Positions 33,141-43,731 of a stretch of 64,000 bases of DNA are shown here, in pieces; position 1 is the first letter of the stretch; each line of letters opens with the position of its first letter. The notes below the pieces were generated by a model. It was not told the DNA's origin and searched no databases. It saw nothing but the letters and a program-made list of their open reading frames with translations. Made by a program: the position numbers and the translations under genes. This stretch comes from Coix lacryma-jobi var. lacryma-jobi (Eukaryota; Streptophyta; Magnoliopsida; Poales; Poaceae): contig CM019827.1 of NCBI GenBank assembly GCA_009763385.1, forward strand, positions 93,904,177-93,968,176, written 5' to 3'.

Positions 33141-34803
33141 ATGAGCCATAGGCAATACCGTGCTGCTCCGAGTGATGATGATGAGGACTATGCTGCTGAG
33201 GAGCATGGTCCCCAGGCGCAGCCCGATGTGCCAGATGCGCCGCCGCGTCGTAATCCCGGGCGCCGCGTTCGGTCCGGGAGCATGGACATCACGACCCGTC
33301 AAGTCCGTGGTCGCTCGACCGCGGGCCATACGGGGCGTCACAGTGTGGACAGCGCCGGGACAAGTGGAAGCGGGGGTGGTCGTGCTCGTGGTGGGCATAC
33401 TCCCTCGCCTCCTCCTCCTCCGGCCCCTGCTGCCCCTGCCGCTGGCCGTCCCGGGCGTCTCCACAGCGTCATTGTGGCCGGGGCGCCTTCCGCCGGTCTT
33501 GATCGTGAGGGTCGCTCTATCGATCCTCAGTTCAGACCGGGGTCCCCCCAGTCTTCAGGGTTGATGCTAATCAACCGGAACTTCGACATGCACCCTGAAG
33601 CTGAGGCCAGCATTGCCACTGTTTCTCCTGCTCATCTTGGAAATCCCATGGATTACTCCGACAAGAGGCGGGGTAACCTGTTGCGGACTCAGCGGGCTGA
33701 GAACCCCTATCAGTTCATCAAGGATCCATCTGTGGATAGGCGGTTTTGGTCGCGCTTTCAGCAGGACTTTTATGTCTCTGTTTGCTGGAAAGGTTTTTGT
33801 GCCAAGGGTCACCCTCCTCTTTTTGCTCACAAGCGGTTGGTCATTTCTTCCTTGACCAACAGAGATTCTGAGGAGATTCAGGCGTTGGTCCAGAGGCTTG
33901 AGGATTGGAGAGTTCTGGGGCTGATCACCAGTGAGCGGAGTTATAATCAGGAGATTCTGTGTCAGTTTTGGGCTACTCTCTTCATTGATCAGGATGCCCA
34001 AGTTCTGCATTGGATGACTCAGGGTGTACACTACCGGTGTGACTTTGTCACTTTTGCTCGGCTGCTGGGTTTTGATCGAGTGGACAGAGATGCTCCTCGC
34101 CTTTCAGAGATGTATGGTGGGGGCATCTACACTGAGCAGCTGCGGGAGTCAGGAGTTTATGAGGATGGAGCTCCTGTGTCTTTCAAGGTGCATGGACTGA
34201 AGCCCGCCTCCTTTGTTCTGAACAACATCATGCGCCGTACTTTGGATCCCAAGGTTGGGGATCAGGATAACTTGAGGGATGATGCATCCAAGCTCTTAGC
34301 CCGCTTTGCTCTGCCAGATGGACGATTCAGCATTTCACTTTTTCTATGGCAGAAGATTTCTGATGCTTATGGTAATCCCCTCAAGACCCTTCCATATGCT
34401 CCTTACATAATGCATATCATTGAGCATGTGGTTGGGGCCACCTTCCTCTACGACCGGGACACGAAGGCTTACAGTGTCCAGAAGTTCACGTCAGCTCCTT
34501 CCAAGGGTAAGGAGCAAGCTGAAGAAGAAGAAGGTGATGAGCAGCCTGGTGATGCCGGTGCTTCTGGTGTGCCTCCGGCTAGTCGCGGAGATGTTCCTTC
34601 TGCCACCGCTCCTCCTCCGCGTCATGCGAGGCGTAGGAGAGGCGGTCTTCGCTCCGCACTCGGCAAGATCTTCTCCTGGTTGTGCTACAGGGAAGAGCGT
34701 GCCGAGGATTACCGGCGGCGCATGCTTGCGGATCGCAACCTCCCACAACAGTCTCCAGTTCGTCCTCCTCCAGATCCTTTCGCCGAGTATGATGCTCGGG
34801 CCC

Positions 34804-34834
<31 letters not shown>

Positions 34835-35330
34835 CATCCACCCGCAGCAGCCCTACCAGCAGCAGCAGTATCCTCCACAGCAGCAGTACCCGCAGCAGCA
34901 GCAGCAGTTCTCTCATCCTCCTCCGTTCCCGCCACAGTCACCGTTCCCTCAGCAGTCCCCGTTCCGGCAGCAGCCACCGTTCCCGCCGCAACAGCCTGGT
35001 AGTGGTGAGGCTGGTTTTTACAGCTCGATGATGTATCAGCCTCCTCAGTTTTACCCGCCTCCGCCACCTCAGTACCAGCCCTATCCTTTCTACCCTGACT
35101 ATGGCACGGGTCCATCCTTTGGTGGTGGGTCCACGTCGTACGAGGGTGGGGGTGGTGGCTCCTTCTCTGGCTTCGCTGCACCCGACGCTAACCCCGCCGG
35201 GAGTGGTGGTCTTCATGGTTCTACTCCTCCGCCGCCGGACCCGTCTGCGCCTTCGTCGTCTTGTCCTGGAGGTGATGTTGGCGCTAGTGCTTATTCTTCG
35301 CTTTTCGGGGACTCCAGCAGCTACTACTGA
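33141..35330 (+). CDS. Third ORF of the Sirevirus-like element, 729 residues, plant-transposon domain plus low-complexity tail
   Basis: Starts MSHRQYRAAPSDDDED. Residues 1-130 are Arg/Gly/Pro-rich and disordered-looking. About residues 140-455 form a globular part (RFWSRFQQDFYVSVCW, LLGFDRVDRDAPRLSEMY, YAPYIMHIIEHVVG) resembling the family annotated as 'putative plant transposon protein domain'. From about 455 there is a Glu/Ala segment, a basic patch HARRRRGGLR, an Asp run (34803-34835), a Gln/Pro-rich stretch and a Gly/Ser-rich end. It occupies the position of the env-like ORF of Sireviruses, but I see no signal peptide or strong membrane span, so an envelope role is not supported. The frame is open. 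Function unknown. Confidence 0.85.
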
Positions 35331-35865
35331 TCTCATGCTTTTCTTGGCCTACCCGCTTTGGTACTTGATGCCAAAGGGGGAGTGTTAGGCTTATATCCTG
35401 CTGTAATAGTTAGCTGTGAGAAGAGGGTAAATTCGTGAGACTATGTGGTATGCTACTTGTTTTAATTTGTGATGAGGATGTAAAACTTTTATGCTTATTG
35501 TTATATTCATATGCAGTTCATCCTCTATTATTATGTTATTGTCATGGTGATTGATGTTTATAAGATGTCTATGAGATTTGATGCTTATATTATGTCCATG
35601 TTTTGTGAATCACCATGTCATATTGTCTATGCATCACAATTTGATATATATACATATATGATGTTGTCACTGTCTTAGGCACCCCACGAATTGCAAAATT
35701 TAGGGGGAGCTCTTGTCTCTGTGTATGCAACCTTGTTTCTAATCAAGGTTTGAAATTCATATCCAAAGCATACACTAAGGGGAAGCTTCAACTAAATTTT
35801 GGAATTCAAAAGCTTCAATTCTTTCTATCCTTATTGTAAGCCTAAGTTGGTTGTCATCAATTACC
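35331..35865 (+). other. 3' untranslated region of the Sirevirus-like element with repeated polypurine motifs
   Basis: No gene. Three PPT-like purine runs precede the true tract: AAAGGGGGAGTG near 35370, TTAGGGGGAGCTC near 35700 and AAGGGGAAGC near 35777. Multiple PPT copies are a known Sirevirus trait. Confidence 0.7.
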
Positions 35866-35879
35866 AAAAAGGGGGAGTT
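35866..35879 (+). other. Polypurine tract of the Sirevirus-like element
   Basis: AAAAAGGGGGAGTT ends at the first base of the 3' LTR, the required position for plus-strand priming. Confidence 0.85.
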
Positions 35880-37699
35880 TGAAAGTGCATTCGCCCCCAA
35901 TGTGGGTTTTGGCTAATTAATGACAATCAAATTAGGGACTAACCAGTTTATAAAGGCATGCATGCAGGTGTTAGTCCTTAGAAAGAATCAAAACGATGAA
36001 ATCTCGTGAACAAAGCACGATAGTCGCATTTGGACCAAGTGACGCCTAGCTCAAGTGGAAGTTTAAATTTTCAATTTTAAGCTTGAGTTCTAGGTAAGCC
36101 GGACTATGAAGAGGGTCACAAAGTTTGCTGGTTAGATGTGGAGAAAAGTGCTCAATTCGACTAACTTTAGTTTGCTTGAGAGACACCGCACGATCACGAT
36201 CACATAGAGGGTAAAATTCTGTTTCCCGGTGGTACCGGTCACCATGACCGGTGGTACCGGTGAAGGCTGACTTGCACTGTCTCAAAACACCCTCTCTGTG
36301 TTGGCCGGGAAATGTTCTACCGGTGGTACCGCCATTACCCCGGTACCACCGGGCCCGGTGCTACCGGGCTCAGCCGGTTGTTCCCCAGTTTTTCAGAGGT
36401 CTCTGTGTATTTTTGAAAATGAACTACCGGTGGTACCGCTATAACCCCGGTACCACCGGGCCCGGTTCCACCGGGCCTGACCGGTGGTTCACTGACTTTG
36501 CGAGGCTCTCTGTGTAGGTTCAGTTTTAAACTACCGGTGGTACCGCTATAACCCCGGTACCACCGGGCTCGGTTGTACCGGGCCTGGCCGGTGGTTTGGT
36601 AAGTTTGCGAGCTCTCTGTGTTGACCGGTAAAATGACTTACCGGTGGTACCGCTATTACCCCGGTACCACCGGGCCCGGTGGCACCGGTCTCTGACCGGT
36701 TGTCTCCGTGGGTCCAAGTCCCTTTCTGAGTTGCTCTCTGTTCGAACCTTCTTTGCACTACCGGTGGTACCGCTATTACCCCGGTACCACCGGGACCGGT
36801 TGCACCGGCCTCTGGCCGGTGGTTGTCAGATGTTGACCAGATCTGAATCTGGCTGACCGTTGGGAGCTGCCCCGGTGGCACCGGTCATGGCGACCGGTGG
36901 TACCGGGCGGCCTCGGGACTGGGGAGTATAAATGCTCCCCCTCCTCTCTCTCCACGGTCACTCACTCATTGACTCACCTCCTCCAGCACTTATTGCAAAC
37001 CTAACTCAGGACAAACTCTCTCCAAGCATTGACTCACCACTCTCTCTCTCCCTTTGCTCCTAGATTCATTTCCTTGTGAGATTTGAGCTAGGGACGTGAG
37101 ATTAGAGAGTGGGAAGCTTCGATCTACGACTTGAGCACTTGGTTTCCATCTCGCCGGCTTGCTTTGTGTCTTTTACTCTTGAGCTCTTGAGCTCTAGCCG
37201 GTTAGGTGTTCTTCGTGGTAGCCCGTATTGATTTACTTGTGAGGGCTCCCCGAAGTGTTTGTATTACCCTGTGATTTCTAGTAGAGATACTCTCGTAGCC
37301 TTTGTGGTTGCTTGAGTGAGGCAAGGAGGTGAAATAGACTCCGACCTTTGTGGTCACCTCAACAACGAGGACGTAGGCTCTCCTTTGTGGATTGGCCGAA
37401 CCTCGGGATAAATCGCGTGTCCCTTGTGCTTGTTGTTGTTGTTTCTACTTTATCTTCATATCTTGTTATTGACTTAGTGGGATTCTATCTTGCAATACAC
37501 TTCTTGGATTTGTAGTTCCTTTTAGGATCCCGGTTGTGCCGTTTGTTTGTGTCGGTAGTATCGGTGTTCTACACCGATAGTACCTACCCAAACAAACCGG
37601 CCTCTCCGGGTGAGATCTAATCACTTTTCAAGTTTGTGTAGTTGCAGATTATTTAAAATCACCTATTCACCCCCCCTCTAGGCTGATTCGGTCCTTTCA
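35880..37699 (+). repeat. 3' LTR of the Sirevirus-like element
   Basis: 1820 bp copy of 24598-26422, followed by the TSD GTAAC at 37700-37704. It includes the palindrome array at 36226-36907 and a TATA box at 36927-36933. Confidence 0.95.
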
Positions 37700-37807
37700 G
37701 TAACTAAAACTTCTTAATAAATGATATAATATTGTTATATGTGCTTCATTTTTTTGAGCGAATGTTATATGTGCATTTTCAAGTGATGAAATAATCTTGC
37801 AGCCCTT

Positions 37808-37816
37808 CATTTTTAG
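37808..37816. repeat. 9 bp target-site duplication of the Mutator-like element, left copy
   Basis: CATTTTTAG here pairs with CATTTTCAG at 42450-42458 (8 of 9 match). A 9 bp duplication is characteristic of Mutator-like elements. Confidence 0.7.
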
Positions 37817-37935
37817 AGAGTTTTCCATGTGAACCATTATCAAAGTTGCACTCGAGCGCTGGGTCATTGTTTTGAACTTTCTTACCGCTATGTCATCAGC
37901 CATCTTCGCTTTGCCCTCCATACCACTCTATCGGT

Positions 37936-39202
37936 GTTCCGGAAGGAATTCACGGTAGGAGGGCTCTGACGCGTGGGATCAGGCCCAAACATTGACCCCG
38001 TTGCCCTCTAGTGTCTGGCTTGTGGGACCGAGTGCCTCACCTCCCTCCCCTAGCTCTCCAGTTTATTCCCCTCTCTCCCTCACTCCCTTTGTCGATTCCC
38101 CCGCACCCAACAAAACCCTAGCCGCGTCGTTGAGGAGAGAAGGCGACGCGGCGGTGGTGGCGCGGAGAGAAGACGACGCCGTGGATCTGAGGCTGAGCCA
38201 TGCAGACCGCCTTCCACTCCGTCCACGTCGCCCGCGGAGAGCCCGCGCCATGCCGTGACACCCGTCCCCAACTCGCTCGCGGAGAGCCTGCACCGCCGTG
38301 CCGTCTTCTCGCTTGGACTCTCGGTTTCACTCGGTGAGGCCTGGCTCTCCTGGTATCAGTGAGGTTTCAGTTTGATTTGCTTCCTACATTCTCTCACAGC
38401 CGCTAGTTCTTGTTTAGGGTTTCAATATGGTGTGGTTTAGGCATGGTTTTGGTACACATTTAGGTTTGTTCTTGCACTATTTATCAATGTCACTATGGTT
38501 TACAGATAGATTTAGGGGCTTATTGGTATAGTTATGAATTTCAGTTCGGTTTAGGTACACATTTAGGGGCTTATTGCAACATTTATGAATTTCAAGGATA
38601 TATTTAGGGGCTTATTGTTACATTTGTTATTTTAGTGAGGTTTAGGGACAAATTTAGGTTATTTTTGCTATATTTTTGAATTTCAGTTCAGTTTAGAGAC
38701 AAATGTAGGGTCTTTTTATTGTAGTTTTCAATTTCAGTGTGGTTTAGGGATAGTTTAGGGACAGATTTAGGGTTTTAGTGACAGATTTACTTGTTTGTCC
38801 AATGATGGTTCAATTAGCAATATGAGGTGGCTGTGATTTGGTTGCTTCTTATATTCATGTCTGTCATCAAACCATAGGACACGTCCATTCCCACAGCAAG
38901 TAGGTGCAAACCTTTGATGGATGGGAATAGACTGTCACATGGTTCCATGGTAGCCATGAGTTACTTGTTTGCCACTAATGATTATTGCACAAACTGTTTA
39001 CAATGTAATTAAAATCTGAGGCTTTTAATACTTGTTAGCTAGTGGCTTTGGTTGGTTCTAATAATTGAAATCTAAGGTTTAGGGACAAATTTAGGGTCTT
39101 ATTGTTATATTTATGAATTTCAGTTCGGTTTAGGACAGGTTTCAGGGACATATTTGTCATGTTCTGGCTATATTCAAATCTGACTATATTTATATTTCAT
39201 AG
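37936..39202. other. MULE interior: GC-rich leader and degenerate repeats
   Basis: From 38050 to 38340 the DNA is GC-rich with AAAACCCTAG near 38112, as in a plant 5' leader; no convincing protein is read. From about 38425 to 38790, and again at 39060-39150, a degenerate 60-70 bp repeat recurs (GGTTTAGGGACA, then TTAGGGGCTTATTG, then ATGAATTTCAGT). This may be the first intron of the ORF that starts at 39210, since an acceptor (TTTCATAG) precedes it. Confidence 0.45.
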
Positions 39203-39570
39203 GAACAGGATGGCCACTGATGACTATCCTAATCTGACAATAATAGATGCAACTGAGATTCATGATTTGGATACAACAGTCTTCAACAATGCCATTCTTG
39301 CTGAAGTTCTTGTATCAGCATCCCATGTAGTCTGCCATGACCTTATCAGGACAACCATGGAAGAACAATTGGCCATCTCTGTTAGTGTCTACAAGATAGC
39401 AAAATATGGCAACACCTACTTCATAGAACTACCATCACCAGATACTAGGTTTCATGCTATCAGCATAGGTTTCATCAGCATCAGCAGCCACACAATACCT
39501 CTATTGCCATGGACACCTATCCAAGGATTTGTGACTATCACTCTTCATAACTACTTGTACCCCACTCCTA

Positions 39571-39578
39571 TGAACAAT
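39571..39578. repeat. 8 bp target-site duplication of the hAT element
   Basis: TGAACAAT is repeated exactly at 40558-40565. Eight bases is the hAT-superfamily length. Confidence 0.92.
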
Positions 39579-40557
39579 CAGGCCCGGTCCTGGGGTAGGG
39601 CGAGAGGGGCGAACATCCCAGGCCCACGGAGCCGATGGGCCCTTCCCCAGGTACATAACACTTGTATATGTAGTATTCTGTGAGCCTAGTAATACATAGG
39701 TCGCACGTACGCTGACCGCATGTAGCAGCGACTCCTCGAGCTCAGGCGACTCCACGTGATGACGGAAGACTCTTCGACTACGAATCGCAGACCCTCTTTC
39801 CTCTACATAGTAGACTACGAATCTACGACGTGTCGGTGACGGCCGTGGCTAGGCACTAGTAGCGGTAGGCAAGCATGTCCGCAGTCCACATGTGAATGGT
39901 AGGGGCCTGATGAACGACAACGACTGAACTCTGAAGTTTGAACCTGATCCGCATCCGCATGGCCACAACCGCATAGGTACGAGTACGAATCTCGGTGACG
40001 GTTCTATCTCTTATATATAATCCATATAATCATGTATGGCCTAGCAAGAAGATTAGTCGGTGATTCAGATTTCAGAGGCCCGGACGTACATGATTTGGGA
40101 TTGCAAATTGGGATAAGCGACCTGGCCGCTAAGCTAGTGCATAAGTATTTAATCTTTGTGAATTTTTTCTTTGCATATTTATTCTTTGACTAATTGTTTC
40201 TCCCTAAGCTATAAGATGCTTCTCAAAATTAAAATTTGGTCAAGAACTAGCATTTGAGATCTACAATGTCACAAAAGAGGTTAAATGGATTAGCAGCATT
40301 ATGCATTCAGAAGCGATTGTTGGATGAGATTGATATTGACACCATCACTGATGACTTTGTACCGAGGAATATTAGCATAAATTTTTGAGGTAACTTAATA
40401 TGTATATAAATTATTTTATATGAATATTGCTTTTGTTTTCAGAGATTGTTTATTAGTAACATTTTATATATGTATAAGTAATGAGTAGTACTATAGTATA
40501 GAAAGGTTCAAAATTTTGATTTCGTTCTAGGACCAAAAATACTCAGGACCGGCCCTG
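39579..40557. mobile_element. Non-autonomous hAT element, 979 bp
   Basis: Terminal inverted repeats CAGGCCCGGTCCTGGG on the left and, by complement, CAGGGCCGGTCCTGAG on the right (14 of 16 match), flanked by a perfect 8 bp duplication. It retains the last coding exon of a hAT transposase (40266-40388) but nothing upstream, so it is an internally deleted derivative. It sits in the coding sequence of the MULE ORF. Confidence 0.88.
40266..40388 (+). pseudogene. C-terminal end of a TTF-type hAT transposase
   Basis: Forty residues, MSQKRLNGLAALCIQ through DTITDDFVPRNISINF then stop. The pattern 'QERLNGLA-(x)-SIE ... EIDxxxIIxDFAxxNARR' ends the dimerisation region of plant hAT transposases with an N-terminal TTF zinc finger (family knowledge). 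Upstream catalytic parts are missing, so this is a remnant, perhaps once the last exon. Confidence 0.7.
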
Positions 40558-41245
40558 TGAACAATAACTCTGTCACTAACCACCACACCTCAAACAAGAA
40601 TGAAAACCTTATCATTGATGTTGATGGCCTACCACCACATCTTTGCTATGAAGTCACTATCCACCATCTGATGAGCCAAGCTTGTTAAAGTCCAAGAAAT
40701 TAGTTTTATCCCTGCAACACTCTCCTACTATGTCAACGGCTTTGGAAAAATTAGACTTGTGTCTGAGAATGCAAACATAGACATCAAAAAAAAAATGGCA
40801 ACACAGAGCTCATCAGTATTTGGCCACTGAGGTATGAAGCTTACATAGATGAGATGTTGGGCAATGAGTCTTCACCAACACAGCATGAACAACTATCCCC
40901 TGTAGGTGAGTAAGTAATGCAATATCTGTTAGGTTAATTATATCTTTGACAATTATAACTTTCACAGGTTCATCCCAACTGTCACCAAATCACCGAGAAG
41001 AAGCACGAGCAGAATACTACGCTTTTGCAGAGGTTCAGTGGATGAAACAACATCATGGATGAGAGGTATTCTGACAACACCCTAAAGTCAATAACAATTC
41101 GCTTACTATCATTCATTCACTCTTTCTTTCCTTGGTACAGATCAATCCAAGGACTCATCTACTGAGGGAGAAGACTACTTGGTGTCAGATGATGAAAGTG
41201 AGGGTGGTTGGGAATCTGATCGTAGTTGTCGCCTGTACAGGTAGT

Positions 41246-41602
41246 GGCCTGCATGAAGGCTGTAGCTAGTTGTTGTGTGCTGTTATGGTAGTGCTGCTAC
41301 AGTTGTGTTTAGGGCTGTTATTTGGAGACCTCTATTATTTTGATGTGAGCTCTAGGGAGGAAAACACTTGGTTGGCTTATCTAGTACTTTAAGATTCTGA
41401 TGGTCATAGACAGCTAGGTTGTATTAACACTGATATGTTGTGTTATGCTGTGCTATCCTACTTTATGCTCTGATAGTATACTTTATGCTGTGGTTATATG
41501 ATTTGCTATGGTAAACTACTTTGTGGTAGCCAAACATCATTCATTCATTGTTTCATTCATTAGTACATAGCCACACATTCATGAACACTAACATAGAGGC
41601 AC
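41246..41602. other. MULE interior spacer
   Basis: No gene is seen between the plus-strand exon-like pieces and the end of the GRF ORF. Short CTATG/CTTTATGCTGTG repeats occur near 41430-41490. Confidence 0.4.
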
Positions 41603-42079
41603 CTACTTCTTGAGAATAGCATACAAAGCTAGAAACATACAAACATACACCATTTTTTCTATCCACTTAAGTTGTTGCAAGACCATCCTATTCTCAACTA
41701 CTGGCATCCCTTGAACTCCATGGGCCTCAACACCCTCCTGCATGATAGCTATTTGGGCTGGAGTAGGGAGACCCCTTGGAGGTGGCACTGCCTGTAGGGG
41801 AACTAGAGCACTACCTTTAGGGTTCCCTCTCATCTCATCCTCCCACTGGTAGTACTGACATCCTCCAGCCTTCAAATAAAAGAGGCACAACCTGTGAGCA
41901 AACCCTAAACCCAACTCGAAATGAATAGCAAAAAACCTAACTGAATAATATGGGCATTTGTGAAACACACGACCATTGTTTAACACGGTCGTCGCGATGA
42001 CCCTGTTTGCAAGCACATGACAGTTGGGGCATAGCACCCTTCTCATCCTACCACCATAGCTACTGGATGCTTGAGACAT
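41603..42079 (-). CDS. GRF-type zinc-finger protein carried by the MULE
   Basis: ATG at 42079 (MSQASSSYGGRMRR). The GRF zinc finger is CPNCHVLANRVIATT, then GRVFHKCPYYS, then GGCQYYQWEDE, with the Cys ligands C-x2-C ... C ... C. A 72-base in-phase intron (41941 down to 41870, GTTAGG to TTGAAG) precisely removes residues that break the finger. Without splicing the frame stays open at 158 residues. The C-terminus ends in a hydrophobic helix (MVYVCMFLALYAIL) that could insert in a membrane. Small GRF proteins with a C-terminal hydrophobic or coiled-coil segment are common in grass genomes, often in transposons. Role unknown, probably nucleic-acid binding by family. Confidence 0.75.
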   Translation of the reverse strand: MSQASSSYGGRMRRVLCPNCHVLANRVIATTVLNNGRVFHKCPYYSVRFFAIHFELGLGFAHRLCLFYLKAGGCQYYQWEDEMRGNPKGSALVPLQAVPPPRGLPTPAQIAIMQEGVEAHGVQGMPVVENRMVLQQLKWIEKMVYVCMFLALYAILKK

Positions 42080-42458
42080 GGCTGGAGAACAAGAGAGATA
42101 GAAGAAGAAGTGAATGAGTACTGAATGAGGGTTGAAGTGAGAGGAGGTGATGGCTCACTTACATAGACAAGTGTACTGGGATTTTGGCGGCAAAACATAT
42201 TCTGTTGGCGCCAATAGCACAGGGAGGGTCGAGTGGTACACAGGGGAAAAAATCAGCGCAATAGCCATTCACAGTATAAGGGCAGCAACGTCCTTTCGCG
42301 CGACCGTTAGCCACCGTTAGTGCCAAAAGGCGACGGAGTGGTATTGAGGGCAAAGCGAAGATGATCGATGACATAGCGGTAAGAAAGTTCAAAACGATGA
42401 CCCAGCGCTCTGGTGCAACTTTTATAATGGCACACAGGGAAAATCCTCTCATTTTCAG

Positions 42459-43585
42459 AGGTGGAGATTGTAAGGAACACTGAGGCCCCGGGGCAGCTCC
42501 TCCCGCACGCTCGGGTCCTGGCGGCGGTGATGAGCCACCACACGAAAAGAAAGGAGAAAGTTCCCCACCGCTGTCGCCAGCCGTCCTTGCCCCACCACCG
42601 CTTTGTCGACGCCGTCCTCACCTGACACCGCCTCCGTCGACGTTGTCCTTGGCCCATCGCCACCAACATCATCGATGATGTCCCCAACCCACTGTCATCG
42701 ATGCCATCATCACTCCCGCTGCCGCCCTTGCCTCACCGCCACCGCCACAACCTTCTCGTTGTCTCATCTCTACCTTCCTTGCCATCGATATGCAACTGTG
42801 GGGGTCCCCCTCGCCGTCGACATGTGACCTCCACCCTTTCCAGTATGTAGTTCTTAGCTTCAAGATCTACTCTAGGTGAGATCTAAGATCCAGTGCAAGC
42901 TCCTCTCCTAAATCCGCTCATTTTTCCTAGTCGAGTTGTTTGTGTCAGTCCATTTAATTGATGGTGGTTGGGTTTCGTAGGTGGTGGATTTGTGAACTAG
43001 GTGGATAAGATGGCGCATCTTGCCTGCCTAATTCATTCGAAGAAGTGTTTCTGCTTTGTAATGGTGTGATCAGGTATGACGATGATGCTATGAGAACAGC
43101 TGAAACTTGGCTTTAGTTTCTTGATCTGTGATAATTTCTGGTGATTGCGTGATACGTTGACTTCTTTGATTGTCTTTGATGCGCCTACCAAAAGGCTGAG
43201 TGCGGTTTCAGGTTGGTAAGTCAGTAGCTAGAGGAGCGTGCAATGTCTGTCTATGTCCAAATGCTTGATTCACAGCCGGTAGCTGGAGGAGCACGCGGTC
43301 TAGAGCAATAATGGTTGTTCAGATGAGGTGGAGTATTTTTTTAGTGAAGCATTAATAGATATCATATGTGTGTGTACCTCCTTATGGCTAATGATCAATT
43401 CGATCATCATGATTCAAGAGGCTCAACGACAGATATTGAGGGAAGTTCAGTTCATGTATTTCTAATCATATTCATCTAAAGACACTGCATGCTAGCTAGC
43501 AGTAGTAGAACAACTCGTGACTGTATACCTGCTTTCTTGCATGGACTTGGTTCTATGTGCATGTCTATTACTGAGAAGTTAGTTT
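42459..43585. other. Flank right of the MULE, GC-rich then AT-rich
   Basis: From 42480 to 42860 the sequence is rich in CACC/GCCGCC runs on the plus strand, and neither strand gives a recognisable protein. It may be an untranslated leader, since CTCTAGGTGAGATC near 42870 offers a donor-like site. The remaining AT-rich DNA shows no gene. Confidence 0.35.
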
Positions 43586-43640
43586 ATACTCCCTCCATTC
43601 CAAATTGTAAGTCATTCCAGGAATCTTGGAGTAGCTTCTT
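43586..43640 (+). mobile_element. Fragment of a second Stowaway-like MITE
   Basis: TACTCCCTCCATTCCAAATT followed by GTAAGTCATTCCAGGAATCT matches the left end of a common grass Stowaway family. The right terminus was not found, so only the left end is claimed. Confidence 0.5.
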
Positions 43641-43731
43641 TTGCTGAGCAATTAGTTAGTTTATATATGCTATTAGATATTGTACTGATTAATTAGATAT
43701 TGCACTAATTAATTAGCAACTAGCTTTTTTA

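Larger units (their letters stand above)
24598..37699 (+). mobile_element. Sirevirus-like (Maximus/SIRE) Copia LTR retrotransposon, 13,102 bp, apparently intact
   Basis: LTRs are 1825 and 1820 bp with TSD GTAAC at 24593-24597 and 37700-37704, a Met-type PBS, and long open gag, pol and third ORFs, all in the plus orientation. Gag at 826 codons is much longer than in ordinary Copia elements. That length, the third ORF between pol and the 3' LTR and repeated polypurine motifs are Sirevirus traits. By eye the LTRs differ at about four bases plus a poly-C length change, so insertion is very recent. No stop or frameshift was seen in gag or pol, so it could be capable of movement. Confidence 0.93.
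39210..40687 (+). pseudogene. MULE-borne ORF of unknown function, split by a hAT insertion
   Basis: ATG at 39210 (MATDDYPNLTIIDA) follows a splice-acceptor-like CATAG. The frame runs to 39578 with LSPDTRF-like and LLPWTPIQGF text, stops making sense at the hAT insertion and resumes in the same frame at 40566 (NSVTNHHTSNK), reaching DVDGLPPHLCYEV before a stop near 40687. Beyond that stop another frame (LVKVQEISFIPATLSYY) carries on, so a frameshift is likely as well. Later exon-like pieces near 40970-41040 (SPNHREEARAEYYAFAE) and 41145-41245 (acidic, SDDESEGGWESD) may belong to it. I do not recognise the family. It resembles accessory ORFs seen in grass transposons. Confidence 0.5.
37817..42449. 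mobile_element. Mutator-like element (MULE), 4,633 bp, without visible transposase
   Basis: Long terminal inverted repeats of about 115-120 bp (37817-37935 and the complement of 42330-42449) share GAGCGCTGGGTCAT, then GAACTTTCTTACCGCTATG and CATCTTCGCTTTGCCCTC. With the 9 bp duplication this fits a MULE. Inside are a plus-strand ORF interrupted by a hAT element and a minus-strand GRF zinc-finger ORF. No MURA-type transposase (DDE with SWIM finger) was recognised, so the copy is non-autonomous or carries only accessory genes. Confidence 0.75.

Noticed and set aside
33141..35330. Envelope glycoprotein call for ORF3
   Set aside because: Position fits, but no signal peptide, cleavage site or membrane span is visible.
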